A stretch of 64,000 bases of DNA from Pisaster brevispinus (lineage: Eukaryota; Echinodermata; Asteroidea; Forcipulatida; Asteriidae), in the NCBI GenBank assembly GCA_023634235.1, contig JAMKCF010000008.1, forward strand, positions 5,974,676 through 6,038,675, given 5' to 3'. Positions 24,749 through 36,130 of the stretch are shown piece after piece. The number at the start of each line of letters is the position of its first letter. Position 1 is the first letter of the stretch. Made by a program: the position numbers and the translations under genes. Under the pieces are notes generated by a model. It did no database searches. It was not told the origin of the DNA and was given only the letters and a program-made list of their open reading frames with translations.

Positions 24749-25018
24749 GGGCCCAATTTCATACTAGAGTTGCTTTTAAAACACCTTATTTTGTGCTTAC
24801 TTTTTCCATTTTTACAGCGCTGCTAACCAATAGCATGGGAAAAGCCATGCTAACTTTCCCGAGCTTACTGTAAACAAACAACTTCAGTAACCATGCAAAT
24901 CTATGACAAATGTGCAAGTCGGCCGTCTTATTTTCTTGCTAATCTGTGAAGTACACATAATGTGTCAAAGTAAGCAGAAATATTTGCTTGCTGCTAAGTA
25001 GCTAAATAGAATTGGGCC
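24749..25018. mobile_element. MITE with GGGCCCAATTTCAT ends, copy 2
   Basis: Begins GGGCCCAATTTCATA and ends TAGAATTGGGCC. The interior has repeated short blocks such as TGCTAA and TTGCTT. Same end type as 8854-9089 and 25160-25354. No open frame. Confidence 0.65.
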
Positions 25019-25159
25019 AAGTTCCTCTTTTGGAAATGATAATTCACTTTAAAAATCAGCATTGTACTGGGCCTGGAATTGTGTTTTGCACAGGTCAATT
25101 CTAATGCAAAATCTTTTTGAACGGGCAACAGTTTTGAGAGGGCAACAGTGCCAAGACCA

Positions 25160-25354
25160 GGGCCCAATTTCATAAAGCTGTTTTGCAGAAAATTCTGCTT
25201 AGCAAATTTCTTTCCTAAGCAAGAAATGAGAGGGGTACCAGTGACAACAATGTAAACTTTATGGAATGTTGACTGGTAACCTGTTTCTGCTAAGCAAGAT
25301 TGTCCTGTGCTTAGCAAGTTTTTGTGCTTATTACAGGTTTATGAAATTGGGCCC
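25160..25354. mobile_element. MITE with GGGCCCAATTTCAT ends, copy 3
   Basis: Left end GGGCCCAATTTCATAAA is exactly mirrored by TTTATGAAATTGGGCCC at the right. Inside are TGCTTAGCAAA-type short repeats in both orientations, so the whole element folds on itself. Confidence 0.75.
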
Positions 25355-27099
25355 TGGGCAACAGAGAACATGGCCTCCATGTAATATTTTATGGCCCATT
25401 AACACAGAGATGCTTCTGCAGAAAATTTGCTACACAACTTTCTTTCGAGCAAAATTAAGTAGGGAATCAGTCACAAATAGTACTTAATGACATAGTATTT
25501 TTGGCTTGTGAATATAATCCTGATTTATAAGCAGTTTTGCAAACTCTTTTCCCATTACCCGTAAGGGATTCCTTTCAGTCAAGAGGCAACTCTTTTCTAG
25601 CCACTAATAATTTGTTTTGTCAAGCACGTCAAGGAAACTCCCTTTGCGCCCCATATAAAGACTTTTCTCATTGACAAATGTGTGGCACATTGACACGACT
25701 ACCACCAAACATGCACAGAAGCTGATACCAGATTATAAGACCACCAAGCTGCGTGTTTGTGTATATTTTCTTCACATTGTTGTGTCATCCAAAGCAAACT
25801 CAAAAGTGTCCTCTGCAGCTGTATAAAATTGGACTCGGGGCCTGCTGTACCTTTGAATACACAGTGTGTATCACTATCAGCAAAACTGTAACGTTTAAGT
25901 CTAATGAATAACCACTTATCAGTCAGGCATACAAGTGCGGTACTAAAATTTGGATGAACATAAATATGATAGACGCCACATCAGATGTATGTGATTGTTT
26001 CAAAATTTATAGAACATATTTATTAGTTATCACACAAGCACGAGTTGAATACAGAAAAATAAAGCACTTCTGTGTCCCACCTACAATGTATATCCATTAT
26101 GGCCGAGACTGTATTTATCTTGAAGTAGCAAACTTAAAACAGCGCAATATGCGGAGTTAGAACAGCACGTTACTGAACAGGGTTTGACATGGGCCATACA
26201 ATATAGGTTTATATCATACTCTTGTTGCTATGGAATGACCAATCAGAATCGAGGATTCAAGTTTGATTGAAGATAATACACAAAGGACTCGAGTGTAAGT
26301 CTTGCATGGATTCATTTTGATCATCAAGACCCATTCTTCACATGATAAAGCAATGCATGTGGAAACCCAGCAGGGTGCTCAAAAATGTTTGGGGAAAAAA
26401 GCAAAAACAAAATACATATTATATTAAAAGCAAAACTTAAGTTTTGGCAAGAAATTTGAAAAAGGCAACAACAAAGTTTGAACATTTAGCTTGGTTTTTA
26501 ATCAACTAACAATTGACACCTTGGAGATGGGAATGCACCTCTGCAAAATAAGCATCCAACGTTTCCACCATTTTGGGGGTCAATTCCTTTGTATGCATTT
26601 TGACACTCAAAATGGGGGACAATCTTACAAAATTACTCTTCTTGATGTCACACAGAGTTGCCTTTTCCCAATGTGCAGTTAAAAACTCATGAACATAATT
26701 TGCTTCAGGGACTCAATGTTACCAAAACAATGGTACTTAATTTTGGGTTAAACGAAGATAAATTGACTAGAGTGTGACTTCAAGATCAACCTGCGACCTC
26801 CAGATTAGTATGCTGATGCTCTACCACTTGAGCTATCTAGCTCCATGTTGGCAGTCGCCCTATTTTGTCAATATCTTTGTTATAATACCTCGGAAGCAGC
26901 AGCAGAGGGATCACCTTAAGGGGATGAAACTTTATACATGTGTATTTCAAATATCAAGTCCTCAAGCAAAATTAACTGGGTAAATTTTGAAATAATTTGG
27001 GGTTGAACTAAGAAAAAATGACAAAAGAGCAGGACTTTAACGTGGGACCTCCAGATTGACATGCGAAAATAATGGTACTTCTGATATAATCGTTACGCA
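25355..27099. other. Intergenic DNA with a SINE fragment
   Basis: No supported exon. A tRNA-like SINE head on the minus strand lies at about 26789-26853: A-box TAGCTCAAGTGGTAGAGCA and a degenerate B-box GGTCGCAGGTTGATCTTG. A second partial copy of its CCTCCAGATT segment is near 27048. Confidence 0.45.
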
Positions 27100-30000
27100 T
27101 CATGAAATACTCTGGAAGTTAATGAGGTATGCACAAGCTTTAAACACTCGCTCATATGTGTCCACCATTGATGGTTCCACTTGCTGTTGTAAGTAGTGGA
27201 ACTGCTTGATTCTGTTCAGAGCTCTCTCTACGTGAAACACTTCGTGAGTAGACATGAGTGTCATGTGACTCTTACTCAAGTTTGTTGAGACAACATGAGT
27301 AGAAACACCGCCAGGCTTGGGCAAGTTTGTCCCAATTTGAGCTCCTTGCTCATGTACGGCGTGCCCCTTCGAGGGGGGTTGAATTGAGGCGCTGTCTTTG
27401 CTTTTGCTGTAGGTTGAAACTCTTGCAAAAGCATGCCCTCTTAAAGTGCTGAGTACACTTGTAACGACACCAGTGCTGCTGAAGCCAACTGCTATCAATC
27501 GTCGGTTACTATTTGATGCATCCTTCTGAGTTGTCAGCAACGCTGGAGATTGACTAAATAGAGCTGTATAATCCACCGCAACATTGATCTTGGCATCTTT
27601 GGTTGAGTTCAGCCTTCCTGAGGATGCAGTTGCTGCCGGTGCCATTGTTGTGTAGAACTCATCCAGGGTTTCACTTAGAAAGACAGCCCATGACGATATG
27701 ATGATATTGACCAAGGGCTCACCGATGCTGAATCGGATGGCGAGATCCTTGCAGGAACTACCAGTTCTAACCCCGACCAGGAACAAGAACAACTGGTCCT
27801 CAGTTGACAATGTTTGTCGATTCAAATTGGCTGTGTCCGTGATTGTCAACTCACCAAATGCTATACCCACTCTTGTGTGCTTAAGACTCTTGGCATTCAG
27901 TGCCAAATATCCACACAGGGCTTCGAACGTTGCATAATTGGGGAGTCCGGTGTACGTTTCAAAGACACTGTCATTTCCTTTGATGTTCTGAAGTGATAAT
28001 ACCTTGGTGGAATTGCATATTGCTCTTAGCATCGTCACTTCTTTTTTCAGTTGGTGATAATTGTTCCAAAAACCTGGGGCACATGAGTCCACTCCGTCAT
28101 AGGCTTCCTTTGACAGAAAATGTTTCATTCTTTGATAAAAGTCAGGATGACTCTTAATCTGTAAAAAAAAATTAAACAATTATATTGACACTTTCACATC
28201 AAGTATCAGCCAATTCAGACAAAATATATCATAATTTATTTAGAAGACAAACATTTAACGTTTCCAACTCCGCTTTGAGGTTTTTAGAGCATGGTTATAA
28301 ATAAATACTTACAGTATAGCGAAAATTTGTTTTCATTTACATTTTAGCTTTGGTTTGGGTGATTAAAGTCCCATATGCTACTGGATTCTGATTGATCAAA
28401 TTATTGGTCTTGTTAAGACTGGTAATATCGGTTTACATACCTTTGAGGGCGTTAATTTCTCACTGAGCTTTGCAGACATAATGGGAACTCTCTTCAAGTC
28501 ATCTGAGGGAAACTTGAACAAGGTGGGCACAATGGTTTTCAATCGTGGGATTGACGATCTGGGATGGGGTTTCCTTGCAAAATGACACCCGCAGAGTCTC
28601 AAATTTCGACTTGAAAAATTCTTCTTCTTCGTCTTGCCGTCTTTGCACAGGTTGCATCTTGAAGCTTCGATCCACTTTTTGTTTATTTCAGAGTCTCTTG
28701 GGAAGCTATGGAGTGCACAGAGAGTTTGGCTCCTCTTATGCGAACATCCAAACGCTGCACATACATCTTTCTTTAATGTCTTTGGTTGACCCTCGTGCTG
28801 CACATTGAAAAATACAGGGTTGCTGATAGTCAAAACAAATATTTGACAAAATAATAACATATACAGTCGACTCTTGTTAATACGAGGTCCGCCGGACTGG
28901 CCCGTTTTCCCCGTATTATCCGAACCTCGTCTTAAACGCAGCGCACTATTTACACATGTATACACACGTCGTCATAGTGCATGCACTACACACCTGTCTA
29001 GGCTAGAACGGAGCGGTTTGCTTCCCAGTACAGTTCTTACGAGCATCCTGTACACAAAAATATCAATGATAAATGCATTTTTGTTGACTATGATTATAGA
29101 ATTTTAATATTGTGTATAACTCAAGATAAAAATCATAGCAAAGTCATGTCAAACTTGCCGTTCATGTGACCATGATGTGACAGATTCGATACTGCGTAGC
29201 GCCTATGCTGAATGTTGTTTTCGCTGGTAGCCATCAGCGTGTAAGCGAAGTAGCATATCAAGCATAAGTTATCAGCAAAATGTTTCTTGTTTTCGGATCG
29301 GACAGAACCGTGTAGCCGGTCCGATCCGATAAATAGTTTGGCAACAAGAATGTTATTTCCGAACCTTGACTGAACGGTAAGCTTTTACGCAACAATATTT
29401 TTCAGATCTCGCTACAAAAGTATGAAAAACAATACATTTTGCCATCATGGGGCCGCAAAAATACCTCGTATTATCCGTGTTCTCGTTACGGCCGTGCTCG
29501 TATCTTCCGTTTTTTAAGACATAGAAACACGCATGGGACAGTTCGGGACCGGTGAAATACCTCGTATTAACCGGTGTCTCGTATCTTCCGAGCTCGTATT
29601 AACGAGAGTCGACTGTACATGTATTATCAGTGCACTCTCCCGCCCAAAAGCTTTTGCGACAAAATTCCATAGGAGACTGGAAAGTAAGTCCACAGTACAC
29701 AAGCCATGGGGGTTTCACAAAATACCAGTGTACAAACAGAAAAACCTATGCACCCAGTGCCAGCCTAGAATGTATGGTACCTGTGTACAGAAGGTGTTCT
29801 AGAAGCTCACTGATTATAAAGATAATAGTGAGTATCAATCCTATGGTGTGTCATGGTGGAGCGGTTAAGAGCACCGGACTCAAGCTCTGGTGTTTCTGAT
29901 CAGCAGATTGTGGGTTCGAGTTCTGGTTGGGGCTTTTGTGTCCTTGAGCAAGAAACTTTACCATAATTAATTTGTCCTTTGAATGGGACATTAAGCTGTA

Positions 30001-33000
30001 GGTCCTATGTACTAGGACACAAGGATTGGTAGTGCATGTAAAAGAACCAAGAACACTTCTCATGGAAGAGTAGGGGCTAACATCAGTGTTTCTGGTTCAC
30101 ATAGCAAGCACCCTTGTTTACAGGTTTCCTCAGGCTTGTGAGCTGCAGTGATAAAGTTCACTTATGAAGCATCCATTGTTTCATTTCCAAAAATATATAA
30201 TAACAACAAAAGGTACACAGGAGGAAAAAAGAAATGTACATTACACATTGAGTGCTTACTGTTTCATGGCTGACTGAATTCTCTGTTTTCACGTCAAAGG
30301 ATTCCACTGACTTGCCATCACCTTGATCACCCTGCAATAAAACAATTAACAAGTTTCAAAAAAGCCACAACTAAAAAAAAAAAACCCACAACATTGACAA
30401 ATAGGCCTATTGACCCATTGCACAACATGCAGTGCACTTCCACTTTCCTATCCTATTCGCCATTTTGAAAGTCAAACTGTACACAAAGGAATTGACCCCC
30501 AAAATGGTGGAAATGAAAGACACACATTGCGCAGTCGTTCCATGTTGTGCAATGGGTCAATTGAAAACCATTTGCTTTTACTGCGTTGGATTGAAAAGTT
30601 ATCAAAATTACTGAAAGTTTTCTTTTCTACTAATCAATGAAACTACTAGAAATGCCTCAAGTCTTACACATATTTAAACCTGTACATGTATACCTATAAT
30701 TTACCAAAGTACATTCATGACACGTGTTCAGAGGGCAAAATGTTACAATAAAGCCTGTAAGCAGCTGCTTTTCTGCTAATGCAGCAGCCATAAGCAGAAT
30801 TTTTTGTCATGTCAATAAACAGATAAAGGAGTAGTGATTCGGTCTTAAACGGCTGCTTAAAACCTTGTACTTGCAGGGTTGTGGCCAACTGGCCATGCGA
30901 TATAGGCGCTCACCTTCGGCTTGGTCCTTTATCACAACTATGACCCTGCTGGTTTTAAACGGCCGTTTCTAACCTCGACGCCTACTCTTTCATTACCTTA
31001 TTCAAAACCACAGTGGATGATATTGATTTGTCAGTCAGAATCAGAGAATCAGAGTGGGACTACATGTAGTCCCAAGCAATGAGCACATGACAAAGCTTTT
31101 ATATTGGTAACTTGGGATTTATTTTTTACTCTTTTTTTAACGTTTAACTAGCTTAAAGCAGGTCCATGAAAATGGACCTCATACAAGTGCCACACGCCTT
31201 CCTCGCATTAAAGTTCCAGCTCCGTTGAGTAATTTACTGGTGCCCTTCCTCACCACTCACTATAGCAAAATTCCCCTAATTGTAACTTTACACCCAAACT
31301 GTTTTGATAATGGTGGTACGCCTGATCCCATGCAAGGCTTGATCAGCTTACTAGTGCAGTCGTCAGTTCAACAGAATTAAAAAAAAAAACATGCAGTAGG
31401 ATTTTAAAGGATTAGATAGGGTTAAAGCAAGATGCTTATTTCTCACCAGTCTACTTTCGGAGCTGCAAGTGTAAAGTTCCCGTCTTGCACTAAACACCTG
31501 TGGGCTGTCCTCACCAAGGGCTTGTTGAAGTTCCTACAACCAACAAACTGAGGAAAATCAGAATTTCATTGGCAGAATGAAGAAGGGGGTGCACAAACAT
31601 TTGAGTTGTCGGGGTTGAGGAGGGGCTGCAGGGAGGTGTGGGCCTTGAAACCCACAACATGCTATTACTACATAAAGCACATGTATACATTGTAAGTGCA
31701 TGTTTGAACTGGTGAGAAGGATGTGACAAACTATCTGCTCGGATTGCAGTAGGACTTTAGGAGACTGATTTTGCTACACTAACAACTGAGTGACTTTGTC
31801 TGGAAATTTCTATTGTTAAAATAGATGGCAAAGAGTGTTCGAAGTACACGAATTTGACCAGTAGATGTGCTTATTGCAACAAAGCTGTTTTTACCCAAAT
31901 GTCCAACCAGCAAAAAAAACAAATAATAATATGGTTTTGCCCATCACCTTTAATGGTTATGTCATGGTTAGGTGTGCTTTACCCAGGTTAGGTTTTGCTT
32001 TGTTTTACATGTTTATTGGAGTTGCTATGTATTTCGATGCACAGAGATGTTTACACTGGAGGAATGGATCTGCTTTTTTTATTCTGGAATAATCAGTGAT
32101 ATTGTCACGTAGATCCCTGTTAAGGGAGAATACTCTGACCCAGGGTTTGCCCTTAACTTTTTCAATGACTAGCCAGCAGGACCAGTCAGCTTGTCATTTT
32201 ACTAGTCTGTCAGCTTTTTCATTGGTCCACATTTTTAGGTTTTCTTTCAACATTGTCATCAGCGTGGGACTTGTAATTTGAGCTAATATGAAGTGGTTTA
32301 CATGTGGGATGGGACTTCAGCTGGACTAGTTAGACAGAATTCTGACTGGTCCTTAGGTGCTTTAACTGGCGTTGGGCCAGCGGACCACTGTTAAGGGAGA
32401 ACACTGCTGACTGATATCACAGATGTCAAACACTACAGCGCCCCAGTTTAATACTGGATGACCGAAGTTGTCAATTTTTTTCAAAAAGGAGTACAGCGCC
32501 CCAGTAACTGAGTCTAGGTCTAGCCCTGGTAGGACATCAGTGTCTGTTGCACCGGAGGAGTTCCACCTTGGCTAAAGACTTTAAAAGTACATACTTTTTA
32601 ATAATAATATTTTTAGTGGGTTTTACTTAGTCAAAAGTATGTTTATGGACACGAAGAATGAAAAACAGTTTCAAATCAGACAAAAATATGAACAAACAAT
32701 AGTTGAGGCTATGGTCTATAATCATGTAGTGATTCACCCCATCATAAATAAATAACCTGCCAAATATCATGTGTTTCTTTCTCTAAAATGAGACCGACAG
32801 TCAAAAGAAGTACTGTTCTCTACTCTCTCTCATGCTCTCTGCTGTGGAACTTTTTTGTGACGCTGACGACACTACAGTCACCACACAGTCACAGTAAATG
32901 TTATACACATTTGTAAAAGTGTAAACAATAATTACCCCAGTTTTTTCTTGTTTAGTAAACGCCCCTCTCTGTCTCTCCGAGCGTTTTGCAGCCTTCTTTG

Positions 33001-33277
33001 ACAATGGAAATATAGTTGGGATAGCATCTTGTAAAAGCATTGGTTTGATCTTCAAGTCAAATTGATTGTAAAACCCAGACGCTGAATGAAAGCAATGTGG
33101 TTCAAAGTGCGCACTGCAAATCATGGAATGGTCCGAGGGTCCCGACCACTTTGCCCGTGTGTGCTTGACTTTGGCTGTCCATATGCGTCGAGATTTTGCA
33201 TCCGACGGAAACTTGTGTAGGCTCACGCCGTCTTTAGTGGTGTTGTTGCACCCTGCAACTATACACCTTGCTGGCAT
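27100..33277 (-). CDS. Locus B: double-THAP protein with domesticated IS5/ISL2-type transposase remnant
   Basis: Five phase-0 exons on the minus strand: 33277-32936, 31533-31447, 30331-30260, 28797-28441, 28158-27100, all with AG/GT borders; product about 638 residues. THAP 1 (1-90) has MPARCIVAGC, KFPSD, W, CSAH and AIPTIF. Two small linker exons (ELQQALGEDSPQ..., GDQGDGKSVES...) follow. THAP 2 has VCAAFGCSHKR, FPRD, KKWIEASRC, CGCH and IVPTLF. The last exon has GFWNNYHQLKKEV, ETYTGLPNY, helix-turn-helix (LSTEDQLFLFLVGVR...DLAIRFSIGEP), VAVDYTALFSQSP (first acidic residue), a poorly conserved linker in place of the catalytic middle, HVERALNRIKQF (third acidic residue kept) and ACAYLINFQ. The second catalytic Asp block is missing. 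Same exon order and phases as locus A, and a similar lysine-poor linker region rather than A's lysine-rich one. The 28799-30259 intron holds a pogo-like MITE and a SINE. Alternative: two genes, with THAP 1 separate; the matching phases argue against that. Confidence 0.75.
28864..29615. mobile_element. 752-bp TA-flanked pogo/Tigger-like MITE
   Basis: Left end CAGTCGACTCTTGTTAATAC and right end GTATTAACGAGAGTCGACTG are inverted repeats with one mismatch, flanked by TA (28862-28863 and 29616-29617). Subterminal CCTCGTATTA(T/A)CCG repeats occur near 28908, 29463 and 29562. No transposase. It lies in the locus B intron just upstream of the second THAP exon. Confidence 0.8.
29849..30075 (+). mobile_element. 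tRNA-derived SINE in the locus B intron
   Basis: An A-box-like GGAGCGGTTAAGAGCAC and a B-box GGGTTCGAGTTC are followed by a body with GTCCTTGAGCAAGAAACTTT and GGGACATTAAGCTGTAGGTC. The head resembles a tRNA with a long variable arm, but the acceptor arm is not intact. The 3' boundary is approximate. Confidence 0.6.
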
Positions 33278-33888
33278 TTGTGGAAATTTATGGACTTTAT
33301 GTGGGATATAGACGGTGCGTTCTTCGGCAAAATCACTGCGAGTTAACTGTCATGTCGACTACGACTATCGACTACACTACACGCGTAAAAAACAACTCTT
33401 TCTCGCGCGATCAATTTTTAGAAAACGCCCTCAACGGCATAACCGATCATCCAAACCATCTCAGCCTCGCTACCATGGGCAGCGCGCCGTATCGATACCT
33501 CTCGTCACTAACCCCTGGTAGGGATGTACTGAGAAACAGCGCTGATTGGCTCCCAATGGCGACTACTTTGCGTGCACGCTTGTTACAAACTTGATATGTG
33601 AACTTGTTACTAAAAAGGATAGAGAACAGTGGAGAATACTTACAGAGTGCGCAATGTCAGCTGTACTTGACGAAAGCGCTTAGATGATAGATGATGTTAC
33701 AAACTTTCGAGCGCATGTATGGCGCTTGTAGGACGCTTAGTACGCGCGTGTGAAAATGCAAGTATTTTGACGCGATTCCATTTCAAATGAATCATTTTTT
33801 TACAAGGTCACCCTTAACTGCATTCAGTTACACATATCGAAAATCAAAGAAGAATGACAGAGGACCAGTTGCTTTTTGACTTGATGCC

Positions 33889-34298
33889 AATAGACCTTAT
33901 AAGCATTGACGTCATCCAGCCGCCATCTTAGAGGTAAACCGATGACGAAACAATCGAAACGCACAGATTTGTACGCACAGATTTGTACGCACGGCGCACA
34001 GGATTTGCCAATGAACAACCTCCTTTCTTCGCTCGTCCCCAGCGCCTTGCCTTAAAGCCAAAGGCGCTGGGATGGGCAAACGTATTAAGCACGCTCATTG
34101 GTTAATGCTCAGTCCCATCATGCATCACACTCACACTGCAAGCACTGCACGCATGACGTACTTCCTGAACAAGAATCTGTGCAAGCTGATTAGCCCATCC
34201 CAGCGGTCCTGGATAGGCCGCTGGGGCCGAGCGAACCTCCTTTCGACCTCTAGGGGAGGGCGCCCTACTGAAATGACGTCATGCGCATAAGGTCTATT
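33889..34298. mobile_element. MITE with AATAGACCTTAT ends, interrupted by a second MITE
   Basis: Left end AATAGACCTTATAAGCATTG then ACGTCAT; right end mirrored as ATGACGTCATGCGCATAAGG then TCTATT. It is interrupted at 34028 by the 208-bp MITE with its 9-bp duplication. Without that insert it would be about 193 bases. No clear target duplication of its own. Confidence 0.65.
34028..34235. mobile_element. 208-bp MITE, copy 2, with 9-bp target duplication
   Basis: Nearly identical to 14447-14654 (only a few substitutions, for example in the loop CCTTAAAGCC versus CCTTCAAACC). Flanked by an exact CCTCCTTTC on each side (34019-34027 and 34236-34244), a different duplication from copy 1, which proves independent insertion. 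It sits inside another MITE. Confidence 0.92.
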
Positions 34299-34672
34299 CC
34301 AGGGCAGCCTCGCTACCATGGGCAGCGCGCCGTATCGATACCTCTCGTCACTAACCCCTGGTAGGGATGTACTGAGAAACAACGCTGATTGGCTCCCAAG
34401 GGTGACTACTTTGCGTGCACGCTTGTTAAAAACTTTCGAGCGCATGTATGGCGCTTGTAGGACGCTTAGTACGCGCGTGTGAAAATGCAAGTATTTTGAC
34501 GCTATTCATTTCAAAATAATCATGTTTGTACACGGTCACCCTTAACTGCATACAGTTAGACTATCACAAAATCAAAGAAGAATGACAGAGGACCAGTTGC
34601 TTTTTGACTTGATGCCTCTTTTACGGGTTACCGTACTTGAGCGCGCGCGTAGAATGGATCGGCCCAGGCCTA

Positions 34673-34705
34673 ATTAAAATGTGCTAGATTCTAGCACATT
34701 TTAAT
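34673..34705. repeat. 33-bp palindrome
   Basis: ATTAAAATGTGCTAGA, one T, then TCTAGCACATTTTAAT: two perfect 16-base arms around a single central base. It lies between the duplicated block and an 80-bp tandem duplication. Confidence 0.9.
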
Positions 34706-34711
34706 GAACCA

Positions 34712-34871
34712 ATTCCAGGGGGTTATGATCGAGCAAGGCATGCTGGGAAAAAATGGCACGGCGAGATCGATCACCCCTGGGAACGAGGATGATTCCAGGG
34801 GTTATGATCGAGCAAGGCATGCTGGGAAAAAATGGCGCGGCGAGATCGATCAGTCCTGGGAACGAGGATGA
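34712..34871. repeat. Two-copy 80-bp tandem duplication
   Basis: The unit starting ATTCCAGGGG, with GTTATGATCGAGCAAGGCAT and GGCGAGATCGATCA inside, is at 34712 and 34792. The copies differ at a handful of positions (CACGG/CGCGG, ACCCC/AGTCC). Each unit has TCGATC/GATCGA motifs in both orientations. Confidence 0.85.
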
Positions 34872-36130
34872 AACCATCTCGACCTCACAACGCAACATTC
34901 ATTTTGAAAAGCCAGTCGTGTGGGGTTGGATCGAGGTTGCACAAACAAGAAACGGCAATAAATACACCATTGTTGTTTTAATTTTTCCAGCTGATTCAGA
35001 TACGAGAAAGAATTGGTAAAATAGTGTGAAGACCAGACTGCACAGTTTCAAAAAGGTTTTCTCATTGCTAAGGACGTCTCTACAATCAAATTCACAGGTC
35101 ACAATATTTTACCCACATTCCAGGTCCCAGGGGGCCTGACTGATTTCTGGCCCGGAAACTTGTTAAAATAATATGGGATACAAGTCGGGTTCTGCATCAG
35201 TGTGACCCATTTCTGTTTTGTTTGTTTGTTTGGTGTTTTTTTGACCCAGATTCCTGGTTGTACTGACCCCGAAATGGGTCATGAGCCATGGGACCGGAAG
35301 TCCGGGTCAATTCTAACCCGGAAGTTTTTAGAGTGTTAAAACAAGAAGAAAAATTGCATAATAGTGTGCTTCAAGTTGTCGTCGTATGTCACTGGTACAA
35401 ATTAGAGCGTGATAAATTTGTTCGATTAAAATGTTTTGTACTTTCAGAAAATATTGATCATTTCATTATCCCCTTCGAGGACGTCGGGCTTTCACCGTTT
35501 TCACGGCAGCTCTTCATAGCCTGCTTCTCCCACCGAGTGTGCGACAATCATGGATAATATACAGTTAGAAGTTCATTGTTCATAATTTTAACAATTGTTT
35601 AAAAAAATCCACGTAAATAGTACCCAATCCCGCCGGCCTACCTTCTTCGGGTTCGGACAGAGCCTCACCGTAAAAAAATAAACTAAAAAAACTTGTCCTC
35701 ATTTGTTGGCCTCGGTCAGCCTACAGCTATAGACATAAAATAAAACAGTCACTCCAGGTAAAGTAAATAATTACGTGATCTGCTAAAATCTCAGTCTGCC
35801 GAGTGTTTAAAACACCTTTTATTTCCTAAGAAAAAACATTGCGACACGCATGATGTCATGATCAGCGAAAGACTTGAAGCTTGGTAAATCCGGTGTGGAG
35901 TTTCGACAATATAAAAATACATAAACCTAGGTACTATGTAAACAAAAGTAGAAATAATAATACATAAAAGCCGACTTGCATTTAATGTTGATGCCCTTTT
36001 GGGTTTTGGTGTTTTTTTAAACGAGTTTATCCTGATACACATTGGTGGTTGTTTCACTGTGTGAAACCGCTGCCTCTTGTTTGAAATGTTGTTAATCATT
36101 GTTTAATCATGAATTAATCATGTTTTTCAG
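34872..36130. other. Region upstream of locus C exon
   Basis: No exon with a recognisable domain or phase-0 donor was found on the plus strand here. A mirrored motif GTCCGGGTCAATTC and a few short open frames (35288-35557) carry no family signature. The segment just before 36131 ends in a good acceptor (TGTTTTTCAG). Confidence 0.4.

Larger units (their letters stand above)
33463..34616. repeat. Direct duplication of a block upstream of locus B
   Basis: The block starting CAGCCTCGCTACCATGGGCA is present at 33463-33888 and at 34303-34616. The second copy lacks about 115 bases bounded by GTTACAAAC in the first, as expected of a deletion between short direct repeats. Both end with AGAGGACCAGTTGCTTTTTG then ACTTGATGCC. 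Between the two copies is the nested MITE pair. The block lies just upstream of the locus B start at 33277 and may include its promoter. Confidence 0.8.

Noticed and set aside
26789..26853. tRNA gene on the minus strand
   Set aside because: The D arm is good but the acceptor stem does not pair and the T arm is degenerate; it fits a SINE head. The same applies to 588-652, 5070-5160 and 29849-29930.
33463..34616. LTR retrotransposon with the duplicated blocks as LTRs
   Set aside because: No TG...CA ends, primer-binding site or polymerase; the space between holds only two MITEs.
34753..35019. THAP-like FPADSDTRKNW at the end of an 88-residue frame
   Set aside because: No cysteines or C-x2-H follow; the frame comes from the 80-bp duplication and stops at once.
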